Virus record (IMG/VR): IMGVR_UViG_3300025112_000078
Location: 1 to 34,363 of that record
Source: a virus
Direction: 5' to 3' (one strand)
DNA: 34,363 nucleotides
The position numbers and the translations under genes were made by a program. Under the pieces are notes generated by a model, which was not told the origin of the DNA, made no database searches, and was given only the letters and a program-made list of their open reading frames with translations. Shown here one piece after another: positions 18,553 to 26,394 of this stretch (its first letter is position 1; each line of letters opens with the position of its first letter).

Positions 18553-21500
18553 TTATGGTGCTAGTGTAATTTCGAATGTGTTAGGATCCACTGCTACCTT
18601 TCCTGAACTTATTTGGTGTGTCACATATTGCGCTCTAGCATCGGTTATCTCAAATCCTTCAGCGGAAGAGGAAATGCCCCCCTCTAGAGTTCCGCGTATA
18701 GCATTACTTAAATTTTTAATTAATCCAAATTCAGAATAAGCCTTTCCTTTAGCATTTATTACATGTTTAAACCGAAATATTTGATAACTCCCAGTGAAAA
18801 ATCTAGCTAATGCTGTTGGTGGGAGCATTCCTGCATGTACCTGAGAAATTACAGGTAGATCCTGTCCGATAAGCATACAATTTTTCGAGATATTACCTAC
18901 ATTTGATAAATGAAAAAGGGGAAGAGTTGTGATATCTACTTGAACTGCCTTTCTATACATCTGAACTATAAAATCATTTAACATTGCAACAGGATTACCA
19001 GGATACCCCTGCTCAAAAGGGATAGTTACTGCGCCTGTTCTATTATTTAATACAGTTTTGTATAAATCTACTGCAAGTTTTGCGGTCTGTGTAATTGAAG
19101 TTCGTAGTTCGGTTCCTATCAAGCGACCACGGCTATAACCTGGATCTAATTTAGCTATTATATCGTTCTCGACATCTGCCCAGGAGTGTGTCCTATCACC
19201 TATAACTTTTTCTCCCCAATTAGTCCTTATTAGATAATTAAGTACATCAGCACCACTCCCAAAAACAAAACCCCATCTAGAAGAATCCTCGGATAATCCT
19301 GTCGTTATTGCTGCTCCTCGGAGTCGTACAACATTATGAAACATAAGTTGTAATTGAACAAAATAAATACTTCCAAATTTATATTTTAAATCTGATACAT
19401 TTGGATTTTCTACATTAAATCGAAAAATAGGAACATTTCTTTTTATCCAAGAATCTCGAAGCTCTTCAACAAGAGACTCCGTTACATCTTCACTTGCAGT
19501 ACCACCCCCTTCTAGTTGCTGTTCTGCTTCGCTCTTAGACCAATAACTAGTATGTCCAAACGGTCCATAAGTATTCTCAATTGGGGGACTCACTAAACTA
19601 CGTATATACTTCCCATAGCCTTGGGTAAAAATTACTCTTTCTACAGGATGTAAAGGAACGAGATTTTGTTGTCCTATTTTTAAGTTCTGTAAAGATAAAG
19701 GAGCCAACCTATTTATCTGAGCGCGAGATTCTAATAGGTGTGCTTCCGTTTCGGCTCTCTGCGACTCAGAAAGAGGGCTCAGGCTGGCAGGCTCCTCATC
19801 AGGTGAGGGATCAGGAGCCCACCCTACCTCAAGTTCTGCCATAGATCGTTGTATATCCACCTCTAGGTAATCTAGTTCTCGATCTACGTATTTTGCTATT
19901 TTTTCTTTTTCCACCAAATCCGCTAAGTTTTTGGATATTAAATCAAAATCTCCCTCCCCATAAAGAAAATTAGAAATTAAATAAGGATCTCCAAAAATTA
20001 TGGTAGGCTCATTTGGATCAAAAGTGTGTCTTCCTCCAAAAAATCTAGAAGCTCTACGAATAGGACTTGCTAGATTCTCTTTATTCCACATATTCAATTC
20101 AATAGCTTTCCAATATTTTGAGAATTTTACATTAGTTTCAGTTATTAGGAGAGGTTGCCTTAATGGATAGAAACCTTTACACATTTTTTGGATCAAACTA
20201 TAAACCCCATAAATTGCCTCTTCATGGTCTGGTAGTCCTCCTCTCACCGAATTCATACGGAAAGCCTTATATACGCTATCTACCCAGTACATCAGGAGTT
20301 GCTGCGCGTCACGTTCCCCATGCTCGGAGGGCTCTGTCGTATATCCCTCGCCTCCCCCACTCATCCACCTTTGTAAGTTACGGTGAATTCGTGGCTGGTG
20401 TGGTTGTCTCTCCGTAGAACCCGTAAGATCCCCAGCACCAGCACCAGCGCCGAACCGACCGCAGTGCCGCTCATCCGTCATACCATCATCTAATACCAAG
20501 CGAAGTCCTAACGTATTTAATAAATCTTCTAAAATAGCTTGTGTTTTAATTATATGTATTAATTCGGGCTTAGATATGTCCGAATCCCTGAGAGAACGCC
20601 AAAGTTCCTCCAAAGATGATGCTATGTTTTTAGCTTCAATCTCTTTGATAATTTTCTTTATAACATAGGAACATACATAATTTAAATCAGGTAAAAGAAC
20701 TATTACATTTTTTGATTGCGTAGCTTTAGAAATATAATCTTTAAGAATATCAGTAACTATTAAATGGAGATCTATTTTCTCAATAAATTTCACGCCCGAT
20801 TCCCCTAACAACCCAGTCAGAAGATTACCATACTTAGTTCTTTGTTCTATAAATACCTGTTCGCCTAATTCGTCGGGGTGAGTTTCTTTAGCTGGGTTAT
20901 TCTCGGCAAAGTCTGCTACTTCATCTTTTAACATAACTCGACTTTCCTCCTCAAACCTTGGATTTTTAGGCTTCTGAGCGCCATATATTGGTTCCCCCGT
21001 GGGCCTCCCCCCTCCAGCTAGAGAAGGAAGGTCCATAAATAGTAAACGTGTCTCAAAACTACCTGAATGTTCTAGTGTAGTTAAACCTGCAAAATTAAAC
21101 TTATCCGATTCTCCACGACAATATGAATTTAATCCCCCTAAATTTATATTTACAACTTCTCCTCTAGGTCCGCGTCGGGCAAGAGGGGATATAGTATGAA
21201 GTACAGGCTGAAATTCTAGTGTTATCTTTCTAGAACCTTTTATTTCTATGGTTGCATTAGACATCATCATGGAATGAGGACCAGCCCATACATCAGTATT
21301 AGTTCCTAATCCATATGCAATATAAAAATGTTTATTTCCAAAGGCGGTGGTAAATCTTCGCTGAAATTCTGCTGCTTGTTCGGTAGTTAAGGCCCTACCC
21401 TCAGGAGGGGGAGGAGTATGAATACTAGGAAATGACCCTCCTACCGCACTTTCTAAATCAGTATTAACAAAACGAGACTCAAACTCATTAAAAGGATCAA

Positions 21501-21759
21501 TAAAAGATAGAGTCATCGTCTGATCCCCTGCATTTACTCCAAAAGTATGCTCAAAATTTATTAAATTGGGGTTAGAAGTGTTGTCAAATAATAAGAATTC
21601 TTTATCATCACTAGTTAAAAGTGCGACCCCCCCTTCCCCTACAGGACTTAATAAGTTAGACCCCTGGCCTGCTTTTTTTAAAATTTGTTCAATTACATTC
21701 CTTTTCCAACTAATAATAATAGATGCACTGGGAATTTCATTACGGGTAGCGGGTGACAT
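18553..21759 (-). CDS. Large baseplate hub protein (gp27-like position)
   Basis: This 1068-residue protein lies directly upstream of the spike, where the hub gene (T4 gp27, P2 gpD) belongs. The N-terminal part (about 55-190) is beta-rich, with INFEHTFGVNAGDQTMTLSF and FIDPFNEFESRF, then a segment HFYIAYGLGTNTDVWAGPHS and SRKITLEFQPV, which fits the tube-like fold of hub proteins. The C-terminal 280 residues (IYFVQLQLMFHNVVRLRG, and IGQDLPVISQVHAGMLPPT) look conserved. Hub identity is inferred mainly from synteny. It is far longer than T4 gp27 (391 residues). Residues about 425-490 form a low-complexity, GC-rich insert (GRFGAGAGAGDLTGSTERQP) unlike the rest in base composition. The ATG has only a weak ribosome binding site. 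Confidence 0.72.
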   Translation of the reverse strand: MSPATRNEIPSASIIISWKRNVIEQILKKAGQGSNLLSPVGEGGVALLTSDDKEFLLFDNTSNPNLINFEHTFGVNAGDQTMTLSFIDPFNEFESRFVNTDLESAVGGSFPSIHTPPPPEGRALTTEQAAEFQRRFTTAFGNKHFYIAYGLGTNTDVWAGPHSMMMSNATIEIKGSRKITLEFQPVLHTISPLARRGPRGEVVNINLGGLNSYCRGESDKFNFAGLTTLEHSGSFETRLLFMDLPSLAGGGRPTGEPIYGAQKPKNPRFEEESRVMLKDEVADFAENNPAKETHPDELGEQVFIEQRTKYGNLLTGLLGESGVKFIEKIDLHLIVTDILKDYISKATQSKNVIVLLPDLNYVCSYVIKKIIKEIEAKNIASSLEELWRSLRDSDISKPELIHIIKTQAILEDLLNTLGLRLVLDDGMTDERHCGRFGAGAGAGDLTGSTERQPHQPRIHRNLQRWMSGGGEGYTTEPSEHGERDAQQLLMYWVDSVYKAFRMNSVRGGLPDHEEAIYGVYSLIQKMCKGFYPLRQPLLITETNVKFSKYWKAIELNMWNKENLASPIRRASRFFGGRHTFDPNEPTIIFGDPYLISNFLYGEGDFDLISKNLADLVEKEKIAKYVDRELDYLEVDIQRSMAELEVGWAPDPSPDEEPASLSPLSESQRAETEAHLLESRAQINRLAPLSLQNLKIGQQNLVPLHPVERVIFTQGYGKYIRSLVSPPIENTYGPFGHTSYWSKSEAEQQLEGGGTASEDVTESLVEELRDSWIKRNVPIFRFNVENPNVSDLKYKFGSIYFVQLQLMFHNVVRLRGAAITTGLSEDSSRWGFVFGSGADVLNYLIRTNWGEKVIGDRTHSWADVENDIIAKLDPGYSRGRLIGTELRTSITQTAKLAVDLYKTVLNNRTGAVTIPFEQGYPGNPVAMLNDFIVQMYRKAVQVDITTLPLFHLSNVGNISKNCMLIGQDLPVISQVHAGMLPPTALARFFTGSYQIFRFKHVINAKGKAYSEFGLIKNLSNAIRGTLEGGISSSAEGFEITDARAQYVTHQISSGKVAVDPNTFEITLAP

Positions 21760-21767
21760 TTTTTACT

Positions 21768-22070
21768 TTATACTGGAATTAGTATCTGTTCGTTTACTTT
21801 GAATCCCTCAAAAGGATCTGTAATATTATTTACAAGCATTAATAACCACCAATTTTTAGGAGTTCCATAGAATAAAGTAGAAATAAGATCAGGTCTATGC
21901 TGATACCCCTGAGGAATATAACCTACCTCATAATTCGTATTCCTACTCATATTTATAATATAATTATCAAAATAGGGAGTATTTACTATAGTACTAATTT
22001 TTGCATTTCTATGATTAACAAGTTTATAACCAAGTTCATAAGGTCCTCTATTTTCTCCTAAAGATGTCAT
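21768..22070 (-). CDS. Baseplate wedge protein, gp53-like
   Basis: This short protein (100 residues) has a conserved end: YIPQGYQHRPDLISTLFYGT, then the paired tryptophans W74-W75, then LVNNITDPFEGF and a final LIPV. This pattern (a small 'where is the structure placed and how heavy is it' fold ending in a LysM-like unit) fits the gp53 family, which staples neighbouring wedges together in T4. T4 gp53 is nearly twice as long (196 residues), so this is a minimal version. It overlaps the upstream gene's stop by an ATGA junction and lies 8 nt before the hub gene. Confidence 0.72.
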   Translation of the reverse strand: MTSLGENRGPYELGYKLVNHRNAKISTIVNTPYFDNYIINMSRNTNYEVGYIPQGYQHRPDLISTLFYGTPKNWWLLMLVNNITDPFEGFKVNEQILIPV

Positions 22071-23095
22071 AGTACACCCATCCCTCTGCCCCCTGTAAGT
22101 TCAGATAAATAACCAGGATCCATTGATTGATGTTTTTGTGTAACAACCGATTCCCACCCAGCTAGATTATCTCTAGATACAATTAGATTATTAGGCTCTT
22201 TAAATTCTTGAAAATTTCCTGCTCTTAATTCTTCTAATTTCATATTAACTTTTATTCGTCTAGGCAGTAAGGTTTGTAAATCATATCCTACTGCTTCTTC
22301 CCACTCTATACTGTAATCTTGAGCTAGACAGGGAACATCTTGATACATTATACCATGTATCAATCTTATTATAGGAGGACCATATATAGGATTAGTAGCA
22401 TTATTTACAACACTAGTTCTTATGATATTTACCCAGTAAATAATTAGATCAATAGTACTATATCTACGAATAAGCTCTAGTTTCTTCTTATCGGGAACGG
22501 TCGCCATGGTCTCGAACCCGCGCAGGACGGTCCCCGGCGGCAGGTCTTCGAGGTCCAGGGCCTCCCCAGGAGTCTCTCCTAAGTAAGTCTTCTTAATATA
22601 GGCTTTATCCCTTAGTTTTAAATAGGGATGAAATTGTAATACTTGTTTAGCTGTACTTTCTACATTTTCTAAATCTAAATATTGATAAGCTATTTTAACT
22701 GAAGGATTAGAAATACCACCCTCGACTCCTACTTCCCCCGTATGTTCAGGAGATTTGAAGCGCATCCTATTCTTATGGTCTCTATCATTAATTCCCAGCT
22801 TCATAAAGGAACTTTTAGTTAATTCAGAATGTTCATCTTCTATATGAGGAAGAGTAAGAAAAAAAGATAAATCAAATTGTCTAGAATCTGCTCCTAAATA
22901 AGCATAAAGATTACTAGATCTTGCTATCGTAGAATATTTTTGATAGCGTGCTCTTTTTCTTTCCCTAATACTTACATTTTCAAAAAATGGAAGTTCAACA
23001 ATATAATAATCCTCGTCTGGGGTGGGACTAGGGAAATAAAACATTAACTTAGTACGTTCAGGAAGTGCTCTATCTATAATTCTCATATTTGCCAT
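22067..23095 (-). CDS. Tail tube cap / tube-initiator protein (gp48/gp54-like)
   Basis: This 342-residue protein lies between the tape measure and the gp53-like gene, the usual place for the proteins that start the tail tube on the hub (T4 gp48 and gp54; 364 and 320 residues). The last third holds GPPIIRLIHGIMYQDVPCLA, QDYSIEWEEAVGYDLQTLLP and RRIKVNMKLEEL, a pattern of tube-fold proteins in contractile systems. Residues 176-198 (about 22501-22570) are encoded by a stretch of about 73 percent GC. GGAGG lies 7 nt upstream of the ATG. The fold assignment is moderate; the exact T4 counterpart is not certain. Confidence 0.6.
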   Translation of the reverse strand: MANMRIIDRALPERTKLMFYFPSPTPDEDYYIVELPFFENVSIRERKRARYQKYSTIARSSNLYAYLGADSRQFDLSFFLTLPHIEDEHSELTKSSFMKLGINDRDHKNRMRFKSPEHTGEVGVEGGISNPSVKIAYQYLDLENVESTAKQVLQFHPYLKLRDKAYIKKTYLGETPGEALDLEDLPPGTVLRGFETMATVPDKKKLELIRRYSTIDLIIYWVNIIRTSVVNNATNPIYGPPIIRLIHGIMYQDVPCLAQDYSIEWEEAVGYDLQTLLPRRIKVNMKLEELRAGNFQEFKEPNNLIVSRDNLAGWESVVTQKHQSMDPGYLSELTGGRGMGVL

Positions 23096-23109
23096 AAGTT
23101 ATCCTCCAA

Positions 23110-24834
23110 TTAGTATGGATTTCCGGTGGAGGGCACCATTCTCATATGCTCTAGGCTAGTATCTATGCTTTGTAAGATATCTATCTGGTACTCTGAGAGC
23201 CTGTCCGACTCACCTGAGCCTGCGCCTGGAAGACCTAAGAAAAACTCTGCGTGTCTAGCTAAATCTTCTGCTTCGGCTCTTACCCTATCTGAAGCACTTT
23301 CCCTCACCAGTGTTCGTGTGTCCCCCGCAATATCTCGCATTACCTCCAGTCCCTCTCTCTCTAACGCAAGTCCTTCCTTAAAAGCCTCTAGAGTTGGGAT
23401 AATAAAGGTCTTTGCCCAACTTCCCTCTTCTCCTACTCCTAGAAGCTCTCCTATCATTCCTCTCGTAGTAAATGCAGCTAATAAATCCCTCTGACTCGCC
23501 TCCATCGCTGCCCCCACTTCATCTGCTATAGTTCCTCCTCCTGTGATTTGTTTCCATATACCTTTTACTAATCCTAGTTTGCCTCTACTACCTGCTGTTG
23601 CAATAAGTACTAGTCTAGAAAATACATCAGCCAATAATGCTGATGTGGTTACTAAAAACTTGAGAGTTGGAATTACGGATTCCCATATTCCTTTAAACGA
23701 AACCCAGAAATTTTGAGCCATATCAAAAACTGTTACCAGCGTCTCCATAATAAATATTACTATTCCCCTCATACTCACCTCTATTTCAGGAATACGTTTA
23801 TCTATAAAATCACCCATTGTTTTAGTTATCGCCTGACCTAATTGAGAAAACGTTTCAGTCACATCTAAAACAGTTGGGAATAACTTAAAACTGATAACCT
23901 CATATAGTGGAGTCCATACTTCAGCCCTTAATGTCTCCATTGTTCTAGCAAAATCAACTTTAGTTGTTGCATCTTTTTCTATACTATTTTCAAGAGCTTC
24001 AGCTAAGGCAGGAAAATGTAGATTATGTTGCCCAAACATACGTTCAGCTACTCCAACCATTAATGCAAATTTATCTGATCCTGCTGTGAAATTTTCTATT
24101 TTAACTCCCGCAGTCGTAAACGCATCTCTTAGTATCTCTACCGCTTGAGCAGTAGTAGTGGCAGCAGCTAATTGTTCTCTTACACCACCTATACCTAGCA
24201 TAGTTAATTTTTGAAACCCTTCTATGCTAGTATCCATAATGGAACCCATGACAGCCTCAAGGGGTCCTGCCATAGCGGTGCCTAATTCACCCTGTAACTT
24301 AACCATAGCCTCAGTTACTTGTTGTCCCATCCCCATTAATCGCATAGCTGGGAACGACTTAGATAAATTATTCAAAGAATTTACTAGTACTTCAGTACTA
24401 ATATTATATGTATCATTCACCTCCAGTAGGTTTACAGCTAAACTATTTGTTGCTTCTTCTGATAAGCCTAATACCTTGTGTAATGCAGCAAAAGTGGGAG
24501 CAGTCTTAGCGAAAGCTGTCCCCGTCAACATTTGCTGATTAATGAGTTTAGTTACTCCCGCTGTATTTCCATGAAGGCCAGCTTCCAAAGCCATGAAAGC
24601 TCCCATCATTTTTGTGCTTAAATCACCCCGTAAGCCTTCTACAGATGATGAGAATTTTGCCTGGGCAGTAGTATACGTCATGCCCAATTCTAAGGAAGCT
24701 TTTTGTGCTCTATCTCCGAATCCTATACTCTTATTGAATGCTCCCTCCACAGCCTGTGTTAGTTTGTCTACACCTTTGGCGAGACCTCCCATGCCCTTTT
24801 CTAAGGCTCCTAATGCTACTAAGGGATTTACCAT
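23110..24834 (-). CDS. Tail tape measure protein (gp29-like)
   Basis: This 574-residue protein has the composition of a tape measure: Ala-, Leu- and Gly-rich helices, no cysteine, and hydrophobic segments near residues 355-440 (GIVIFIMETLVTVFDMA, TLKFLVTTSALLADVFSRLV). These would permit insertion into the host membrane at DNA entry. The N-terminus, ALGALEKGMGGLAKGVDKLT, is an amphipathic helix. Length is close to T4 gp29 (590 residues), which would predict a tail of about T4 length (roughly 100 nm). It lies just upstream of the tube-cap and hub genes and downstream of the gp26-like chaperone, as expected. The assignment rests on composition and synteny, not on a unique motif. Confidence 0.75.
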   Translation of the reverse strand: MVNPLVALGALEKGMGGLAKGVDKLTQAVEGAFNKSIGFGDRAQKASLELGMTYTTAQAKFSSSVEGLRGDLSTKMMGAFMALEAGLHGNTAGVTKLINQQMLTGTAFAKTAPTFAALHKVLGLSEEATNSLAVNLLEVNDTYNISTEVLVNSLNNLSKSFPAMRLMGMGQQVTEAMVKLQGELGTAMAGPLEAVMGSIMDTSIEGFQKLTMLGIGGVREQLAAATTTAQAVEILRDAFTTAGVKIENFTAGSDKFALMVGVAERMFGQHNLHFPALAEALENSIEKDATTKVDFARTMETLRAEVWTPLYEVISFKLFPTVLDVTETFSQLGQAITKTMGDFIDKRIPEIEVSMRGIVIFIMETLVTVFDMAQNFWVSFKGIWESVIPTLKFLVTTSALLADVFSRLVLIATAGSRGKLGLVKGIWKQITGGGTIADEVGAAMEASQRDLLAAFTTRGMIGELLGVGEEGSWAKTFIIPTLEAFKEGLALEREGLEVMRDIAGDTRTLVRESASDRVRAEAEDLARHAEFFLGLPGAGSGESDRLSEYQIDILQSIDTSLEHMRMVPSTGNPY

Positions 24835-24844
24835 TTAATATTTC

Positions 24845-25303
24845 TTATTCTTCAAGTCTACTAATCTTTCTAAGAGGACCCCAAACACGACTTACTATAT
24901 ACGTTCTATAACTATCCTCAGGTATTACTATATCTGCCATCTCGTCTACTGGATCACTTTCACCTTCAATATTTTCCAAATCTTCATATACATCTAACCC
25001 CTGGTCTTGTTTTAATTCTCCTAATTTATATAGAACCTCAAGAGAATCGAGATTAAAATTAGCATCTACAGGTAATGTAAAGCCTGTCATTAGTTTATTT
25101 CCTGTACGTGCATTCCTAAATACAGGTTTTACTAGAAGAAATACCCTAGCTGCGCGACTTCCCACACCTTCCCCCAATTGGTATCTAAAAAATAGTACAT
25201 CTCCAGGGTAACAACTCCCCACTGTAACTATAGAAACCCTAGTACGGGGGTCTGCCCCAATTTTTTTTAAAAAATTCGAAACTATTGGTGAAAATCTAGA
25301 CAT
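24845..25303 (-). CDS. Unknown 152-residue protein upstream of tape measure
   Basis: I do not recognise this family. The first 100 residues are beta-rich and basic (SRAARVFLLVKPVFRNARTG), followed by an acidic stretch near 105-125 (EDLENIEGESDPVDEM) and a basic end (VSRVWGPLRKISRLEE). A small SH3-like or OB-like barrel is possible. There is no signal or membrane segment. It is the first gene of the minus-strand tail operon after the divergent gap at 25304-25343, and its stop is 10 nt from the tape measure start. No ribosome binding site is evident; a TATAAT-like box lies only about 8 nt before the ATG. A late structural or assembly role is inferred from position only. Confidence 0.75.
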   Translation of the reverse strand: MSRFSPIVSNFLKKIGADPRTRVSIVTVGSCYPGDVLFFRYQLGEGVGSRAARVFLLVKPVFRNARTGNKLMTGFTLPVDANFNLDSLEVLYKLGELKQDQGLDVYEDLENIEGESDPVDEMADIVIPEDSYRTYIVSRVWGPLRKISRLEE

Positions 25304-25343
25304 GGCGTATATTATATATTATTCTTGAAGTATAAAACAAACA
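25304..25343. promoter_or_regulatory. Divergent AT-rich gap with possible promoters
   Basis: Forty bases separate the start of the minus-strand tail operon from a plus-strand gene. On the minus strand the sequence AATATATAATATACGCC precedes the ATG and includes a TATAAT-like box. On the plus strand TATAAAAC lies about 10 nt before the ATG of the 98-residue gene. Both are candidate -10 or T4-late-like elements, but in AT-rich DNA such matches are weak evidence. Confidence 0.35.
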
Positions 25344-25640
25344 ATGCAAAGTGAAAATCTTGATATAGATATAATTGATTTTTTAGATCTATTAAATGAA
25401 ACATTAAGTTATTCATTTGTAGAAAAATGGAGACATAAATACTCTGAAAAATTTATAAAGCATTTTCAATTAAGACTTCTCGCAGCCTTAAATAAACAAA
25501 AACCTCTAAAAATTGAAATGTTGTATAATTATCTAACTAAGAAGTGTAAGTACTCGGAGGAGCAAGTAATTAACTTCTTCAACACTATTGAGATTGATAT
25601 CTACTCTCCGTTTATTTACGGGCGTTTGAAGAAGAAGTAG
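25344..25640 (+). CDS. Unknown small helical protein
   Basis: This 98-residue plus-strand gene lies among minus-strand late genes. The product is mostly helical and rich in Lys, Leu and aromatic residues (for example SFVEKWRHKYSEKFIKHFQL, then YLTKKCKYSEEQVINFFN). It has no membrane segment, no metal-binding pattern and no family I recognise. It ends with the basic GRLKKK. There is no Shine-Dalgarno before the ATG, as for the other plus-strand genes here. Its last 29 nt overlap the 3' end of the convergent nuclease gene. An early, DNA-metabolism-type expression pattern is likely because its strand is shared with the primase and helicase. Confidence 0.7.
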   Translation: MQSENLDIDIIDFLDLLNETLSYSFVEKWRHKYSEKFIKHFQLRLLAALNKQKPLKIEMLYNYLTKKCKYSEEQVINFFNTIEIDIYSPFIYGRLKKK

Positions 25641-26394
25641 CCTTTAATTCTTCAATCTTTTTATTCACTTCATGTAAGGTGCAGAATTCAGGACAAGCAT
25701 CTTTATAAGCACACCAGTTGCAGAAATCATTTCTGCTAGGCTTCATCTCATCCTTCTTCTTTTTACGAATCTTCCAGACCTCATCCACAATCTTTCTTAG
25801 ATGAGCATTTATTTGAGGAATGGAATATTGAACAAAAACGAAGGTATTCGTAAGAGGATAATAATGAGCAGCAACGATGTTGGAGATGGGTGTCTCATAC
25901 ATTTTACTGATAGCGTAAGTATACCCCTTTAGTTGAGTATCCTGGTAAAGCTCCACTTTACTCTTTTGACGCTTTGAAGTCTTATAATCAATAATTAGGT
26001 AGCCACCGTCTTTTCCCTTGATAACTCGGTCAATTATACCATTAAGAGTAATATCATCTTTTACGGGAACTTGGAAGACTAATTCAGTTGCGACCGTTTC
26101 TCCTAACTTTGCGTTAAATTTAAGAAAATTCTCAATACACGTTAAATCTTTGCCTGTGTACTTCTTTGATACCTTGTATGAACCCTTCACATCCTCAGCA
26201 ATCTGCACTAATTCGTCCTTTGTGGTGGCTTTTACGCCATCTTCAAGAACTTTGTGGATATATGATCCAAAATGCAAAGCTTCGGTATTGGCCTCTTTGG
26301 GCTCAGGTAGCCTCTCAACATACCTATAACGGTACTTTAGCTGACATTGTTTAAAAGTCTGGAATTTTGATTCGGAAATTGTTTTTATGTACAT
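25612..26394 (-). CDS. PD-(D/E)XK nuclease, Cas4/AddB/RecB-like with Fe-S cysteines
   Basis: This 260-residue protein has the RecB-like nuclease core: H47 (FGSYIHKVLE), D122 (GIIDRV), D136 and K138 (LIIDYKTSK), and the QxxxY helix Q154-Y158 (QLKGY). Four cysteines match the Fe-S arrangement of Cas4, AddB and Dna2: C17 near the N-terminus plus C225-x2-C228-x5-C234; C238 is extra. Such enzymes resect or degrade DNA ends. In this phage it could process recombination or replication ends, or degrade host DNA. A good ribosome binding site (GAGGTG) lies upstream of the ATG. Its first 8 bases overlap the primase start on the other strand. It is on the late-gene strand although its function is that of an early or middle gene. 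Confidence 0.9.
   Translation of the reverse strand: MYIKTISESKFQTFKQCQLKYRYRYVERLPEPKEANTEALHFGSYIHKVLEDGVKATTKDELVQIAEDVKGSYKVSKKYTGKDLTCIENFLKFNAKLGETVATELVFQVPVKDDITLNGIIDRVIKGKDGGYLIIDYKTSKRQKSKVELYQDTQLKGYTYAISKMYETPISNIVAAHYYPLTNTFVFVQYSIPQINAHLRKIVDEVWKIRKKKKDEMKPSRNDFCNWCAYKDACPEFCTLHEVNKKIEELKATSSSNARK
26387..26394. promoter_or_regulatory. Shared palindromic start ATGTACAT of two divergent genes
   Basis: The palindrome ATGTACAT reads ATG TAC AT on both strands. It is the start of the plus-strand primase and of the minus-strand nuclease, so both proteins begin MYI. The nuclease has GAGGTG upstream of its ATG; the primase start has no such site. Confidence 0.7.

Noticed and set aside
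23126-24838. Three plus-strand ORFs of 81-122 codons opposite the tape measure.
   Set aside because: Shadow frames of an Ala/Leu-rich gene; no supporting signals.
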